Source of the DNA: Bacteroidales bacterium UBA1189
GTDB lineage: Bacteria; Bacteroidota; Bacteroidia; Bacteroidales; Bacteroidaceae
Assembly: GCA_002309805.1 (NCBI GenBank)
Contig: DBYJ01000028.1
Span: forward strand, 21,451 to 85,450
DNA: 64,000 nucleotides
Direction of reading: 5' to 3'
This document shows, piece after piece, positions 1-7,927 of the stretch. Made by a program: the position numbers and the translations under genes. Below the pieces are notes generated by a model. That model did not search any database. It saw only the letters and a program-made list of their open reading frames with translations, and was not told where the DNA came from. Within the stretch, counting starts at the first letter, position 1; every line of letters begins with the position of its first letter.

Positions 1-25
1 CAGGGTTCGAGCCCCTGAGGGTGTA
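1..25 (+). tRNA. 3' end of a tRNA gene, cut by the left window edge
   Basis: Positions 1-17 form a perfect T arm: 5-bp stem CAGGG/CCCTG around the 7-nt loop TTCGAGC, which fits the TTCRANY consensus. The next seven bases (AGGGTGT, 18-24) can be the 3' acceptor strand and A25 the discriminator. CCA is not encoded, as is common in Bacteroidetes. The anticodon lies outside the window, so the identity cannot be read; the acceptor strand would suit a tRNA starting GCACCCT, as some arginine tRNAs do, but that is a guess. Confidence 0.6.
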
Positions 26-38
26 CGAGGAGAGGGAA

Positions 39-71
39 AACGCGCTGGAACTTAGTTCTGGTGCGTTTTTT
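39..71 (+). terminator. Rho-independent terminator after the tRNA
   Basis: AACGC (39-43) pairs with GCGTT (63-67), continued through a wobble-rich segment and GAAC/GTTC around a TTA loop, followed by a run of T to 71. It ends the tRNA transcript and separates it from the peptidase promoter just downstream. Confidence 0.7.
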
Positions 72-81
72 CTTTGTTTTA

Positions 82-113
82 TTTGTATTATTACCCAGTT
101 TGCACTAACTTTG
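82..113 (+). promoter_or_regulatory. Bacteroidetes-type promoter of the M6 peptidase gene
   Basis: TTTG (82-85) and TAACTTTG (106-113) are separated by 20 bp, matching the TTTG / TAnnTTTG (-33/-7) promoter of the Bacteroidetes primary sigma factor. Transcription would start near 118-121, downstream of the ATG at 74 and 20 nt upstream of the ATG at 140. This decides the start codon of the next gene. Confidence 0.75.
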
Positions 114-139
114 CAACCTCAATAGATAATACCATTGAT

Positions 140-3100
140 ATGAGACGTATTCTTTGCTTTGCTTTATTGGTGTTGTTCACTATGGGTATGTACGCCGTGC
201 CAGCTTACCGCAAACCCTTTCAGGCTTTGTTGGATAACGGCCGTCCGGTTACCGTTTGTGTGACGGGCGATGAGTTCTTTCATTGCTATGTCGATGAGGA
301 CGGTAATGAACTGGTGCGCTTGGCGAACGGACGTTTTTCACATATGCAATCGCCTTGGTTATCGGCTGCACGTCGTGCTCAGGGACAGCAACGTCGCACG
401 TTGGCCTACGAACGTCGTATGCGCCGTGCCGAGGCTGCCCGCAGGGCGGGAACATACAAGGGTTCAAAGAGAGGTCTGGTGATTCTTGTCAGCTATACCG
501 ACGTACAGATACAAGAGGAGCACACGCGCGAGGTGTTTGACGCCATGTTCAACAAGGAGGGCTACAACGACAACGGCCATATCGGTAGCGTGCGCGACTA
601 CTTTAAGGCGCAGAGCTATGACCAGTTTGAGATTAACTTCGACGTCGTTGGACCCTATACGTTGGAGCATGAAATGAAATACTATGGTGAGAACAATTCA
701 CGAGGCGACGACAAGCGTGTTGGCGAGATGATTGCTGAGGCCGTAAAGTTGGCTGACAAGGATGTGAATTATAGCAACTACGACTGGGATGACGACGGCG
801 AGGTCGATCAGGTGTTCGTCGTCTATGCCGGCTTTGGCGAAGCCTCCGATCCTACCCATCTGCAAGATTGTGTCTGGCCGATGGAATGGTGGCTGAACAG
901 CTCGGACTACGGACGCACGCTTCGCATGGACGGTGTGATGGTCAATCAGTTTGCGTGTAGCGGTGAGCTACACGGCTCCAAGGGCACGCAATTGGGCGGC
1001 ATCGGCACAGCCTGCCACGAGTTCAGCCATTGCCTTGGCTTGCCCGACTTCTACGATACATCAGGAGGGACAAACTTCGGCCTTGACACTTGGAGCGTCA
1101 TGGACATAGGCTGTTACAACGGCACCTACGACTCACAGGGATACAGTTTTGCCAACATTCCAAGCGGCTACACGTCCTTCGAGCGCATGGTGTGTGGCTG
1201 GCTGGAGCCTGAGGAACTGGTTGACGGTAAAACCATCAAGAACATGAAAGCCTTGACGGATGCGCCTCAGGCATACATTATCTATAACGATGCTTACCGC
1301 GACGAGTACTACCTGTTGGAGAACCGTCAGCAGAAGTCGTGGGATACGGCCCTCGGCGGTCACGGAATGCTTGTTATCCATGTGGACTATCTGGCATCGG
1401 CGTGGCAAGATAATATCGTCAACAATATCAAGAGCCATCAACGCTGCACCATCATCCCTGCCGACAACAACTACAAGAAATCGGAATATACCACCCCGAA
1501 GGAACTGGCAGGCGACCCCTATCCTGGAACGTCGAAGAATACGTCACTCACGGATACCTCGAAGCCCGCAGCCACACTTTACAACGAGGCTAGGGATGGC
1601 CGCAAGTTCATGGGCAAACCCATTGAGGAGATAAAGGAGACGAGCGGACTCATCTCATTCCTCTTCATGGGCGGCAACTCCGGCTCTCTGCGCACTCCGG
1701 TGGCCGAGGCGGCTACGGACGTGAAGGAACACTCGTTCGTGGCGCATTGGATCAAGGTGCCGAATGCCACAAAATACACGCTCGCCGTCACCTCAGGCGA
1801 AGCAGAGCCTGTCTATATTGAGAATATTGTCGACACCTTCTATGTGGTCGCTGGACTCGACTCCACCGTCGTCCATACCTATCGTGTGAAGGCACTTGCC
1901 CCCGGACGCGAGGATTCGGATTGGAGCAACGACATCAGCGTCCGCTTGAAGGGCTTCGGCGAATGGACTGACTGGGAGCCTTACGGCGAGGGCACAGCCG
2001 TCTATAAATATTCCTGCATATTCAAGGACTACGGCGAAAAGACCTATCCCATCTTTGTCCGTACGTCGAATTCGAATTCCAACCTGCGCCAGTTCCGCCT
2101 CTACGGCTGGGGCTATGACGTGACGCTTGATATCGATTACGACACCTCTACCGGCCGTTGCAGCATTGCCCAGCAGTACACCGGCTATACCGACACCTAT
2201 TATGGCGTCGGCAAGGTCTATGTGTCCGACGATGTGTACTACCGTACGCAGGTGTTGGGCAGAAGTGCCACGTGGCAATCCTATCCCAGCCGTTTCGACG
2301 TAACATCCGGAGTGTTCACCCTCTATGTGGCTTACTACGACCTCGTCGACATGACCGCCAACTGGGGCGAGGGCGTCGAGACTATCGCCGTCAAAGGCAG
2401 CAACTTCAAGGATTACTCCATCGATGTCACTCTTGGCTCCATGACACAGAACGACAACGGCACCGCCACACAGGAGGTGACCATCACCCCGGGCTATAGC
2501 GTTGCCTACTGGCGCTATTCCGTCATGGATAGGGAGTTGACGGACGACTCCGCCGTGATGAGCGATATTATCAATGGCATCACCAATGGCGAAATCTCCT
2601 CGACTTACGCCGAGGGCGAGCAGCACTTTACCGTTACTGTCCCCAGCGGCACCTACTCGATATTGGCCATTTCCTATGACGAGTCGGGCCGTTCGCAGAA
2701 ATACAAATTCAAGACCTTCCGCTACTATGCGGATAAGGAATGGATTGAGCTTGGCAAAGCCCGTTATACCGACGATGTCCTCGCCCCGTTGTTCAGCTTC
2801 GATCCTGTTACTTACGACGTGGAGGTGCAGGAGAGCGCCTCAACACCTGGTCTCTTCCGCATGAAGAACCCCTACGGCAAAACTTATCCTTACAATGACC
2901 CTGGCGATTGGCTGGATGGTGACTTCTACATCGAGGTTAACGCCACAGACCCGCAGGCCGTCCGCATCTCCTTGCAGGATATGGGCGTCGACTGGGGCTA
3001 CGGCCCGTGTAGGATGACCTCTGTTCCCGGTGAAGATTACTATGGCAAGTACGAGAACTCCGTCATAACCTTCCCAACACCGAACTCCATTATCATCCAG

Positions 3101-3304
3101 ATGGGCAATGATGCCTATAGAGCCAACATTAATGGCGCTTTCCGTCTCGACCTTACCACCTGCGGCATCAGCAGCCCGCAGGACGAAATGGTAAGTAGTA
3201 AATCGTCAGATAGTAATTTGTTCGACCTCCAAGGCCGTCCCGTCAGCCAACCGCAATCCGGCGGCCTCTATATCCAGAACGGAAAGAAAGTACTGGTGCG
3301 ATAG
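140..3304 (+). CDS. Secreted M6-family zinc metallopeptidase with FN3-like module and C-terminal sorting tail
   Basis: Predicted secreted protease of 1054 residues. The start at 140 gives a clean signal peptide (MRRILCFALLVLFTMGMYA); an in-frame ATG at 74 lies upstream of the promoter and is rejected. The M6 zinc signature HEFSHCLGLPD is at residues 293-303: two histidine ligands, catalytic Glu294 and a third ligand at Asp303, as in immune inhibitor A-like peptidases. A DDDGEVDQVFVVYAG segment before it is typical of the family. A fibronectin III-like module follows (about 515-605), then beta-rich domains of unknown role. The protein ends in DLQGRPV ... GGLYIQNGKKVLVR, a tail shared with three other proteins here and resembling type IX secretion sorting domains. 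It probably acts at the cell surface or outside it on host or dietary protein; the substrate cannot be read. It is monocistronic, with its own promoter and terminator. Confidence 0.9.
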   Translation: MRRILCFALLVLFTMGMYAVPAYRKPFQALLDNGRPVTVCVTGDEFFHCYVDEDGNELVRLANGRFSHMQSPWLSAARRAQGQQRRTLAYERRMRRAEAARRAGTYKGSKRGLVILVSYTDVQIQEEHTREVFDAMFNKEGYNDNGHIGSVRDYFKAQSYDQFEINFDVVGPYTLEHEMKYYGENNSRGDDKRVGEMIAEAVKLADKDVNYSNYDWDDDGEVDQVFVVYAGFGEASDPTHLQDCVWPMEWWLNSSDYGRTLRMDGVMVNQFACSGELHGSKGTQLGGIGTACHEFSHCLGLPDFYDTSGGTNFGLDTWSVMDIGCYNGTYDSQGYSFANIPSGYTSFERMVCGWLEPEELVDGKTIKNMKALTDAPQAYIIYNDAYRDEYYLLENRQQKSWDTALGGHGMLVIHVDYLASAWQDNIVNNIKSHQRCTIIPADNNYKKSEYTTPKELAGDPYPGTSKNTSLTDTSKPAATLYNEARDGRKFMGKPIEEIKETSGLISFLFMGGNSGSLRTPVAEAATDVKEHSFVAHWIKVPNATKYTLAVTSGEAEPVYIENIVDTFYVVAGLDSTVVHTYRVKALAPGREDSDWSNDISVRLKGFGEWTDWEPYGEGTAVYKYSCIFKDYGEKTYPIFVRTSNSNSNLRQFRLYGWGYDVTLDIDYDTSTGRCSIAQQYTGYTDTYYGVGKVYVSDDVYYRTQVLGRSATWQSYPSRFDVTSGVFTLYVAYYDLVDMTANWGEGVETIAVKGSNFKDYSIDVTLGSMTQNDNGTATQEVTITPGYSVAYWRYSVMDRELTDDSAVMSDIINGITNGEISSTYAEGEQHFTVTVPSGTYSILAISYDESGRSQKYKFKTFRYYADKEWIELGKARYTDDVLAPLFSFDPVTYDVEVQESASTPGLFRMKNPYGKTYPYNDPGDWLDGDFYIEVNATDPQAVRISLQDMGVDWGYGPCRMTSVPGEDYYGKYENSVITFPTPNSIIIQMGNDAYRANINGAFRLDLTTCGISSPQDEMVSSKSSDSNLFDLQGRPVSQPQSGGLYIQNGKKVLVR

Positions 3305-3325
3305 CATTGTTTTATAAAAAAGTAA

Positions 3326-3373
3326 ACGCTCCTATTTGGCTCTTCCTTTAGTCATATAGGGGCGTACGTTTTT
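3326..3373 (+). terminator. Rho-independent terminator of the M6 peptidase gene
   Basis: A 10-bp stem, ACGCTCCTAT (3326-3335) with ATAGGGGCGT (3356-3365), with one G-T wobble, is followed by a T run at 3369-3373. It starts 22 nt after the stop codon. Confidence 0.75.
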
Positions 3374-3398
3374 CGTTTCTTTGATGTTTTGGTTTTTT

Positions 3399-3508
3399 CA
3401 TCGCAATGAAAACAATGAATCATTGCGATGAAAACATTTAATCATTGCAATGAAAGATTCTTTTCACTGCAATGAAAACTCTTAACCATTGCGATGAAAA
3501 AACAGTAT
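3399..3508. repeat. Array A: five exact 22-bp tandem units with palindromic core
   Basis: Five consecutive 22-bp units start at 3399, 3421, 3443, 3465 and 3487. Each begins CAYYGCRATGAAA; the core CATTGCAATG is a perfect palindrome in one unit and near-palindromic in the others. The second half is A/T-rich and less conserved (for example ACATTTAAT). The period is not a multiple of 3, so this is not coding repeat DNA. It lies between the convergent ends of the M6 peptidase and CotH-type genes. The same unit recurs at 11362-11493. Confidence 0.9.
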
Positions 3509-3518
3509 TGTAGTCAAA

Positions 3519-3577
3519 GTACAGAAAAAGAACCCCTTTCCGATGTGTGGAAAGGGGCTTTCTTATGCCAAAATATC
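3519..3577. repeat. Module following array A, homologous to 11505-11566
   Basis: Begins GTACAGAAAA and ends AAAATATC, with shared islands GGAAA and CTTT in between, in the same order as the stretch that follows array B. In both places it starts 10-11 nt after the last 22-bp unit. Array plus module therefore behave as one composite element of about 190-210 bp. Confidence 0.65.
3523..3557 (-). terminator. Rho-independent terminator of the CotH/lamin-tail gene
   Basis: On the minus strand a 9-bp perfect stem CCCCTTTCC/GGAAAGGGG (3533-3541 with 3549-3557) is followed by TTCTTTTTC. It lies 21 nt past the stop codon at 3578. It forms part of the module that follows array A. Confidence 0.75.
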
Positions 3578-6500
3578 TCACTTGTACAAGACCTTGCGGC
3601 CGTTCTGGATGTAGAGGTTGCCAGGTATGGGGTGGAGGACACGGCGGCCTTGGAGGTCGTAGAGGGCGTCGTCGAGGTTGTTGAGGTCGTCAAGGTCATG
3701 AAGGGCTTTAATGCCGGTGATGACGGCTTGGGTGTGAGCAAGGTCGGCGGTGGTGATGACGTTGGTCTTGCCGATGGTGGGGCGCTGCATGACGTAGGTC
3801 TCGTGGCCGCCGTCAGGATAGAGGCCGACGGTCTGACGACCGTTCTCGACAGCAGGGTAGTGGAAGCTGTCCGTAGAATTAGGAATGATAAATGAGGATT
3901 GGGGAATCTCGTCTTGCGAGGGCGAGGTAAGTAAGACGAAACCACCCTCGGAAGCAAGCTTAAAGTTGGCGTGGACTTGGTTGTAGGGCTCCAGCTTGTC
4001 GCACCAGATGACCTTGTAGCCGTAGGCAGGGATGACGTTGTTGACGCCCTCGACGGCGGGAATCTGGAACTTCTGGTAGTTCAGCGTGTCGTCGCTGAGG
4101 TACCAACCCGTGAGGTCAATGTCCTCGGACGTGCTGTTGTAGAGTTCAATCCAATCCTGCTTTTTCCAGAGGTCGTTGATGTAGATGTCGTTTGCGGGGC
4201 TGACCTCGTTGATGCGCACGCTCTCCCCTCCATCATGGGATGGGTCGGAGGAGGGTCTTTCGTAGATGGCGGTTAGTTTGACGGTTCCTGAGGAGGGCAG
4301 GGCATATTCCTCGTCGGTGGAGACGAACGTGGCGTCGCCGCTTGTGGCAATCTCGGCAGAGAGGGCGGCGTCCCAGTAGAGGTCGGTGCTGTTGGAGGCA
4401 TTGTTGTGGAGCTCTACGGCAATGACGTTGCGTCCCTTCTTGAAGAGCGAGGCCTTGAGGGTCATCGTGCCGCTGTCGGGGTTGTTGGGGGCATAAGTGG
4501 AGGCGAAGGTGTTGAACGACGGAGTGCCGGAGGGCATCAGATAGCGGCCGGCCTCGGTGCCGTTGACATAGATGACAAAGCCGTCGTCGCAGGTGAAGTC
4601 GAGGGTGAAGACGTCGCCCGAGGCGGGGGCGTCGCTGAGTTCAACTGTGGTGCGGAAGTAGCTGGTGGGATACTTGTTGTTGGTGTTGCCGCCATAGTCG
4701 AGGAAGGTCTTGTAGCCGCGGCCGTTGTTGGCGTCGGTGACGAAGTAGCCGAGGGGGGCGTTGCCCGTGGGCCAGTGGCTGTCGTTGTAGCCGGAGATTT
4801 TCCACGATGTGCCGTCGAGGCTGCCCTGGTCGTAGTAGCGCCAGGCGCTGCCGTAGGCAAAGAGCTCTTTCGTCGTGGTATTCGACGAACTGCTCCACCC
4901 CTTGAAAACATAGCCTGCGGGAGCCTGCGCACGGACGGTGACGGGGGAGAACAGTTTGCCGGAGAAGCGGTTCGTGGGGACGGGGAGGCCGTTGACGGTA
5001 AGCCGTGCCTCGGGCGTGTTGGCGCTGAGTGTAGCCGTGACGGCCGGGGTACCATTGAGCTTCATCCGCGAGTAGTTCTTCATGTAGTTGATGTTCTTCG
5101 ACTGGTAGCTGGCGTTGAGGCGGTTGATAAGATCGTTGGCTGTGCCCCACGGGCTATGCCATTCTTGCGAAAGAGGTTCCTCGATGCGCGTGGCCAGCTC
5201 GGTGATAATCTCAGCGCAGCGCGAAGGTTCAAATACGCTGCCCGCGATAAGGCAGAAAGCATCGGTGAACTGGCGGCGGAACTGGGCATTCTGCAGCATG
5301 TTGAGGAAGATGGTGACCACCTCAATCTCGGCTGTAAGTTGTCCCTTGAATTCGCCACGCAGGGCATCGAAGGTGAAGATGCGCTTGCCTTCGAAGGTGG
5401 TGAAGGGGTCGCCGACGCTGAACGAGCCGTCGAGGTCGAAGACGACGAAGCGGAACCGTCCCTCCTCGGTGCGAGGGCGGAAGGCCTTGAGGTTGTTCTT
5501 CGGCCAGTCCCAGTTGCCGAGGTAGAACTCCAGGGCGATGTAGTTGATGAAGTTGTCGATGTCAACCACCTTCTTTATCTCCTCATAGACGGCGTCGTCG
5601 CTCGCATTTTCCGCCAGTCGGTACCAGCGGTCGAAGGCATCCTTTGTGCCCGCCATCTGGATGTAGTTACTATCGGGCGAAATCTCGAACTGATCCTGTT
5701 CTTCGGCGCTGAGGCCGTAGTTGGCGAAGGCGAAGTGCTTGTTGTTCGGTTCGCGCATGTTAATGAGGCCGATATACGAGCCGTTGATGAAATGCATGAC
5801 GGGGACGTAGCCTTGGCAGTCGGCATCGAGGCCCGAGCGGGCAATGATTTCCTGCAGGGCGGCATCTTTAATGCGGCAGTCGCTGTCGTTGCCGCCGTTG
5901 CGAATCTGCACGGTTTTGTTACGATTGAAGGGCTTCTCCTTGAAGATGGGGTATTCGTAGTAGTTCTTGTGTCCGTCGTACTGGCGGTCGGCCTTGAGCT
6001 TGAAGGAGTGATGTCCCCAGGCGCGGCTCCAGCCACCGCACGCCGAGAGGTTCACCTCCTGGTTGATGGCCATCAGGCCGTCTTCGGTGATGAGCTCGAA
6101 GTTGACGGGGCGATCCCAGTCCATGTTCCAGTTGCACTTGGCGTCCTGTCCATTGCCGGCACGGCCGTTGGGGCCTTTGGCGAAGAGGCCGTACGCGCTG
6201 CTGTAGAGGTTGTCGTTGGCCGTGGTGATGGAGAGGATGGGGAGCGGGTACTCCTTATCGCGTAGGATATAGGAGCGTGTGACGACGGGGCTGGGCAGCA
6301 TGCCGTCCTTGAAGAGGCGGAAGCGATAGACGCTGGTTTTCTTGACGCTGATGGCACCCGTGTTGCTGGTGGTGCCGTTGGTGAGGGTAGGCACAGAGCC
6401 GTCGGTTGTGTAGCGCAGGAGTGCGCCCTCCGGGATGGCGACGCTGACTCTGAGGGTGCCTGTGAAGAGCTGCGAGTCCTGCAGCACTTCAGGGGCGGGC

Positions 6501-7852
6501 AGTTGCTTGTCGGCAAAGGTGGAACCGTCGTTTGTGGCTTCGGGGCTAGGGGTGGAGGTATAGCGCCATTCGTCGGCACCATCGGTGATGCGGGCGTAGG
6601 AGGCGCGGCTGATGCAGGGGGGGTACGCCTGCGAGGCGACGAGCGTGCCGTCGTCGTCGGCGATGTAGAGCGTGCCGCCCTCGGGATTCAGTTCGATGCC
6701 CACCTGATAGTGGCCGTAGCGCCAATCGTAGTGGTCGAACCAGAGATTCTTATAGCCGTGGGCGGGGATGGCGCCGATGTCAATGGGCAGACGGAACTTG
6801 GTGAGGTTGTCGGGGTCGTCGCTGACGTAGTAGTGCGAGAGGTTGGCGCTCACGTCGGTGGGGTTATAGAGCTCCATGTAGCCGCCGTAGTTCCACGAGG
6901 GGTCGAGGTAGGTGTCGAGGTTGGCCACCATGATTTCGTTGATGATGAGCGATTCTGCCGTGGCGCCGTTGTTGGTGACGGTGACGGTACACGCAGCGCT
7001 GACGCCGCTGCCGTCGATGGCCTCGGCGATGATGGTGGCCGTGCCCTTGCTCATGCCCTTCGCCACACCATCGTTGCTTACGGTGACGATAGAGGCGTCG
7101 GTGGTGCTCCAAGCGAGCTTGCGGAAGGTGGCGTTCTCGGGATAGATGGTGGCGTTGATGGTTGCCGTTTCGCCAAGGCTGATACGCAACGATGGCTGCT
7201 CCATAATGATGCGCTCCACGGGGCGGATGGTACCCCAGAGTTCCAGCCGCCAGTTGTCGAAGAGGCACCAGTTGGCCGCCTGCAATTCGTTGCAATAGAT
7301 GCCCAGGGTGAGCTCGCCGTCGGCAACATCGACCTCCAGCTCGTTGTGGTACATACCGAGGGTGAAGTAATATTCGCCGCTCTCCATGCTGTTGGGGTAG
7401 TAGACGTTCTGGCCGATTTCGGAGTTGTAGAGGAGGTGGGCGCCATTAGCACTCACGGTGGCGTATTCGCCGTAGCAGGCTTTGACGGGGATGGCCTCCT
7501 CGTTAGCGTAAAGGTAGGCATTGATACGCTCGTTACCGGCGAAGTGTTGATTGAGGAGGTTCTGGCTGCTGTCGCCCGGGCGATAAAGGGCGCTGACGGA
7601 GACGCGGTAGTGGCCGTTCGGCAGATTGCGGACGTGCTGATAGGTGTTGAACGTTGCGTACCAGAATTCGCCAGCCCATACCCAGCTTTGTGCATGGCCA
7701 ATATCCGAGCCCTCCCAGCCCTCGTTGGAGGCATTGTCGAAGTTCGGGTTGATAATATATTCCGACGTCAGGTCAATCCATCCCTCCTGTGCGTGGGAAA
7801 AGGGTACGATAAACAACGTGATGACGAAAAACAAAAAGGATTTATACCTCAT
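3578..7852 (-). CDS. Large secreted CotH-domain protein with lamin-tail and Ig-like modules
   Basis: 1424-residue secreted multidomain protein. After a signal peptide (cleaved after SHA, about residue 21) it reads: an N-terminal beta domain; a bacterial Ig-like (BIG2) module at about 212-290 (LGETATINATIYPENA...); a lamin-tail domain at about 298-430 (INEIMVANLD...MELYNP); a chitobiase C-terminal-like module at about 457-527 (LRYTTDGSVPT); a CotH domain at about 531-930 (VNLSACGGWSRAWGHHSFKL, VFDLDGSF); a galactose-binding-like beta-sandwich at about 1000-1180; and a second lamin-tail domain at about 1212-1317 (INEVSPAND...WIELYNS). It ends in a sorting-like tail (YDLQGRRV...NGRKVLYK). CotH proteins of spore coats are atypical kinases, but the kinase residues were not verified here. 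It is the last gene after uxaB-uxaA (75-nt gap). A GC-rich palindromic element is inserted in frame just before the second lamin-tail domain. Confidence 0.85.
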   Translation of the reverse strand: MRYKSFLFFVITLFIVPFSHAQEGWIDLTSEYIINPNFDNASNEGWEGSDIGHAQSWVWAGEFWYATFNTYQHVRNLPNGHYRVSVSALYRPGDSSQNLLNQHFAGNERINAYLYANEEAIPVKACYGEYATVSANGAHLLYNSEIGQNVYYPNSMESGEYYFTLGMYHNELEVDVADGELTLGIYCNELQAANWCLFDNWRLELWGTIRPVERIIMEQPSLRISLGETATINATIYPENATFRKLAWSTTDASIVTVSNDGVAKGMSKGTATIIAEAIDGSGVSAACTVTVTNNGATAESLIINEIMVANLDTYLDPSWNYGGYMELYNPTDVSANLSHYYVSDDPDNLTKFRLPIDIGAIPAHGYKNLWFDHYDWRYGHYQVGIELNPEGGTLYIADDDGTLVASQAYPPCISRASYARITDGADEWRYTSTPSPEATNDGSTFADKQLPAPEVLQDSQLFTGTLRVSVAIPEGALLRYTTDGSVPTLTNGTTSNTGAISVKKTSVYRFRLFKDGMLPSPVVTRSYILRDKEYPLPILSITTANDNLYSSAYGLFAKGPNGRAGNGQDAKCNWNMDWDRPVNFELITEDGLMAINQEVNLSACGGWSRAWGHHSFKLKADRQYDGHKNYYEYPIFKEKPFNRNKTVQIRNGGNDSDCRIKDAALQEIIARSGLDADCQGYVPVMHFINGSYIGLINMREPNNKHFAFANYGLSAEEQDQFEISPDSNYIQMAGTKDAFDRWYRLAENASDDAVYEEIKKVVDIDNFINYIALEFYLGNWDWPKNNLKAFRPRTEEGRFRFVVFDLDGSFSVGDPFTTFEGKRIFTFDALRGEFKGQLTAEIEVVTIFLNMLQNAQFRRQFTDAFCLIAGSVFEPSRCAEIITELATRIEEPLSQEWHSPWGTANDLINRLNASYQSKNINYMKNYSRMKLNGTPAVTATLSANTPEARLTVNGLPVPTNRFSGKLFSPVTVRAQAPAGYVFKGWSSSSNTTTKELFAYGSAWRYYDQGSLDGTSWKISGYNDSHWPTGNAPLGYFVTDANNGRGYKTFLDYGGNTNNKYPTSYFRTTVELSDAPASGDVFTLDFTCDDGFVIYVNGTEAGRYLMPSGTPSFNTFASTYAPNNPDSGTMTLKASLFKKGRNVIAVELHNNASNSTDLYWDAALSAEIATSGDATFVSTDEEYALPSSGTVKLTAIYERPSSDPSHDGGESVRINEVSPANDIYINDLWKKQDWIELYNSTSEDIDLTGWYLSDDTLNYQKFQIPAVEGVNNVIPAYGYKVIWCDKLEPYNQVHANFKLASEGGFVLLTSPSQDEIPQSSFIIPNSTDSFHYPAVENGRQTVGLYPDGGHETYVMQRPTIGKTNVITTADLAHTQAVITGIKALHDLDDLNNLDDALYDLQGRRVLHPIPGNLYIQNGRKVLYK
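4221..4260. repeat. In-frame GC-rich palindromic element inside the CotH-type gene
   Basis: A 40-bp stretch (CTCTCCCCTCC..., ...GGGTCGGAGGAGGGTCT) nearly matches the element at 53756-53822. It encodes RPSSDPSHDGGES between two folded modules, so it sits in a linker. Only the second hairpin half of the longer copies is present. Confidence 0.75.
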
Positions 7853-7871
7853 GATATCATTACACTCTATT

Positions 7872-7927
7872 TTAACCTCTAACCTTTAACCCTTAACCTC
7901 TATCCCTTAACCTTTAACCCTTAACCC
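7872..7927. repeat. Telomere-like TTAACC degenerate repeat in the uxaA-CotH spacer
   Basis: The spacer is almost wholly made of TTAACC, TTTAACCC and TCTAACC words, about eight in 56 bp. On the transcribed minus strand this reads as GGTTA-type runs of two to four G. No TTTG/TAnnTTTG promoter is visible here, so the CotH gene is probably transcribed from upstream. Confidence 0.85.

Noticed and set aside
1..25. 3' end of tmRNA instead of tRNA
   Set aside because: No encoded CCA and no recognisable tmRNA acceptor; a tRNA is the simpler reading, though the window edge prevents proof.
74..139. Upstream in-frame ATG extending the M6 peptidase by 22 residues
   Set aside because: It lies upstream of the -33/-7 promoter elements (82-113), and it would bury the signal peptide.
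3399..3508. Possible CRISPR array
   Set aside because: The period is only 22 bp with most of each unit shared; there are no unique spacers of 30 bp or more and no cas genes in the window.
4406..6265. 619-codon plus-strand reading frame
   Set aside because: Antisense to the CotH-type gene; low-complexity Val/Gly/Ala/Glu-rich translation with no domain, as expected from the complement of a GC-biased gene.
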